8,393 bases of DNA from Planctomycetaceae bacterium (lineage in GTDB: Bacteria > Planctomycetota > Phycisphaerae > Phycisphaerales > SM1A02). Positions 7,019 through 8,393 of the stretch are shown in pieces. A model generated the notes under the pieces. The model saw only the letters and a program-made list of their open reading frames with translations. It ran no database searches and was not told where the DNA came from. The translations under genes and the position numbers were made by a program. The stretch lies in the NCBI GenBank assembly GCA_947474205.1, contig CANJIC010000078.1, forward strand, positions 1 to 8,393, in the 5' to 3' direction. Positions within the stretch are counted from its first letter, which is position 1, and the number at the start of each line of letters is the position of its first letter.

Positions 7019-7026
7019 CGCAGACC

Positions 7027-8088
7027 ATGAAACTTGTACTTGCAAACCCCCGCGGATTTTGTGCCGGCGTCTACATGGCGATCGATGTTGTTGATCAACT
7101 TCTTGAACTGTGCCCCGGCGAGCCGATTTATGTTTACCACGAGATCGTGCACAACATGCATGTGGTGGATCGCTTCCGCGACCGCGGCGTGATTTTTGTT
7201 GAGGATGTGGACGAAGTGCCCGAGGGTTCCATTCTTGTGTTCAGCGCGCACGGAGTGAGTCCCATGTTGCGCGCGCAGGCCGAGGCGCGGCGACTGACCG
7301 CGATCGATGCGACGTGTCCGCTGGTGACCAAGGTTCACAACGAAGCCATTCGTTACGCGCGCGTTGGTTACCAAATTCTTTTGGTGGGCCATGTGGATCA
7401 TCAAGAAGTTGTGGGCACGCGCGGCGAGGCGCCGGACTCAATTCAAGTTGTGCAAACTCCCGCCGACATTCCAAACTTGGTGATTCATGATCCCGCCAAA
7501 CTTGTGTACCTGACGCAGACCACGCTGAGCACCGACGACGCCGATGTGATTATTAAGGCGCTCAAGTCAGCGTTTCCATTATTGAAAGAGCCGCCATCAA
7601 GCGATATTTGCTACGCCACAACCAATCGTCAACGCGCGGTGCGTGCGCTTGCGCCATCGGTTGATTTGGTGCTTGTGGTTGGAAGCCGCAATTCAAGCAA
7701 CTCGGTTCGCTTGACGGAGATCGCGGAGAAAGTTGGCACCAAGGCCCGCCTGATCGATGACAAAAGCGAATTGCAACCGGAATGGTTTGAAGGCGTGGAG
7801 ACCACGCTCATCACCGCGGGTGCGAGCGCGCCGGAAGATTTAGTGCATGACTTGATCGCTGAACTTATTGAGCGTTTTGGCGGCGAAGTTGAGCAGCGCG
7901 ATATTTACCGCGAGGAAGTTGAGTTTGGTTTGCCTGGAACTTTGAAGGAGTTAATGCGCGAACGCGGCGTGGACCCAAGCAATTGCAAAGTGGTTCGCAC
8001 CGACAGCGCCCCCGCTCTGCACAATTGGTTGGAGGCGCGAAATATTCCACATCGCACGGTTGACCTGACTATTGGCGCGACACAGTGA
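7027..8088 (+). CDS. ispH: 4-hydroxy-3-methylbut-2-enyl diphosphate reductase (IspH/LytB)
   Basis: A [4Fe-4S] enzyme that reduces HMBPP to isopentenyl and dimethylallyl diphosphate, the last step of the MEP (non-mevalonate) isoprenoid pathway. The three cluster cysteines are C12 (GFCAGV), C97 (ATCPLV) and C195 (DICYATTNRQ). Substrate and proton-transfer residues known from the E. coli enzyme are conserved: H42, H75 (SAHGVSP), H125 and E127 (HQEVVGT), the SSN triad at 223-225 (NSSNSVRL) and S267. At 353 residues it exceeds the E. coli protein (316): the usual ending aligns with EFGLPGTLKEL near 299-309, leaving about 44 extra residues without a recognised domain. ATG 7027 yields the canonical MKLVLANPRGFCAGV start. 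Its mRNA may be leaderless. rlmN follows immediately and overlaps or nearly abuts the stop. Confidence 0.96.
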   Translation: MKLVLANPRGFCAGVYMAIDVVDQLLELCPGEPIYVYHEIVHNMHVVDRFRDRGVIFVEDVDEVPEGSILVFSAHGVSPMLRAQAEARRLTAIDATCPLVTKVHNEAIRYARVGYQILLVGHVDHQEVVGTRGEAPDSIQVVQTPADIPNLVIHDPAKLVYLTQTTLSTDDADVIIKALKSAFPLLKEPPSSDICYATTNRQRAVRALAPSVDLVLVVGSRNSSNSVRLTEIAEKVGTKARLIDDKSELQPEWFEGVETTLITAGASAPEDLVHDLIAELIERFGGEVEQRDIYREEVEFGLPGTLKELMRERGVDPSNCKVVRTDSAPALHNWLEARNIPHRTVDLTIGATQ

Positions 8089-8093
8089 GCGAA

Positions 8094-8393
8094 ATGGAAA
8101 CCTCCATGGACTCCACTGGCGGCGCAAAGCAAACCAGCGCGTTCTTTGAGTTTGATCCCACCACGCTTGCGTCGTGGGCGGCGGCGCGCAAGATGCCGGC
8201 CTTTGTGACCAAGCAAATCATGGAGTGGGTCTACACCAAAGGCATCATTGCGCCCGCGCAAATGACCAATCTTTCCAAGCTGAATCGTGAGCGGCTAGAG
8301 CAGGAAATGATTTTTGAGCAAGGGCGTGTTGAGGCGGAAATGAGCGCCAGCGATGGCACGCAAAAATTATTATTGGCGTGGCCGGATTCGTCC
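8094..8393 (+). CDS. rlmN: 23S rRNA (adenine-2503-C2) methyltransferase RlmN, 3'-partial
   Basis: The first 100 residues match the N-terminal accessory domain of RlmN, the radical-SAM [4Fe-4S] enzyme that methylates C2 of A2503 in 23S rRNA and of A37 in some tRNAs. Recognisable elements are PAFVTKQIMEWVYTKG (residues 35-50), MTNLSK (57-62) and SDGTQKLLL (86-94). The radical-SAM cysteine motif lies beyond the right edge, so catalytic residues cannot be checked, and the related Cfr cannot be fully excluded, although housekeeping RlmN is much likelier. Start is ambiguous: ATG 8094 (5 nt after the ispH stop), GTG 8085 (a GTGA overlap with that stop) or ATG 8106; the family resemblance begins only after about residue 17. 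No separate promoter is visible, so it probably shares the ispH transcript. Confidence 0.88.
   Translation, partial: METSMDSTGGAKQTSAFFEFDPTTLASWAAARKMPAFVTKQIMEWVYTKGIIAPAQMTNLSKLNRERLEQEMIFEQGRVEAEMSASDGTQKLLLAWPDSS

Noticed and set aside
6988..7026. Leader peptide, T-box or riboswitch upstream of the branched-chain aminotransferase.
   Set aside because: The gap is only 39 bp and its sequence shows no run of Ile, Leu or Val codons and no room for a structured leader.

Overview
The window reads as ordinary bacterial chromosome: eight protein genes packed tightly on both strands, with no RNA gene, CRISPR array, insertion sequence or phage gene. I infer a planctomycete, possibly of the Phycisphaerae, with modest confidence. 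The hints are a HEAT-repeat lipoprotein with a tail of the 'LTDHDF...WLSWY' type, a membrane protein ending in two zinc ribbons, a fold-type IV branched-chain aminotransferase with the KSLNYLNN active site, and start sites that mostly lack a Shine-Dalgarno sequence. None of these proves the lineage.

Layout, left to right. A DUF885 metallopeptidase-like gene (+), cut by the left edge, ends at 1865. A seven-copy 13-bp tandem array (1881-1971) then fills most of the gap up to the stop codon of a convergent glyoxalase II-like metallo-beta-lactamase-fold hydrolase (-, 1972-2631). That hydrolase is divergent from a HEAT-repeat lipoprotein (+), with what looks like overlapping back-to-back -10 boxes between them. 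A MATE-family multidrug/Na+ antiporter (+) follows the lipoprotein after 17 bp and is probably in the same operon. After a 115-bp convergent gap holding a hairpin and a palindrome come two minus-strand genes: a six-helix membrane protein with C-terminal zinc ribbons (5222-6094), coupled by a TGATG junction to the branched-chain amino-acid aminotransferase upstream of it (6094-6987). Only 39 bp separate that aminotransferase from the divergent ispH (7027-8088), which is followed at once by rlmN, cut by the right edge.

Functionally this is mainly housekeeping: final step of isoprenoid precursor synthesis (IspH), 23S rRNA/tRNA methylation (RlmN), branched-chain amino-acid transamination, thioester/glyoxal-type detoxification, efflux and peptide hydrolysis. 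IspH and RlmN are both [4Fe-4S] enzymes and probably share a transcript.

The points most worth a second look are the ordered 13-bp array lying between two stop codons, the two compact divergent promoters whose -10 boxes lie only about 6-8 nt from start codons (suggesting leaderless mRNAs), the roughly 44-residue C-terminal extension on IspH, and the uncharacterised zinc-ribbon membrane protein. I see no convincing new multi-gene system.
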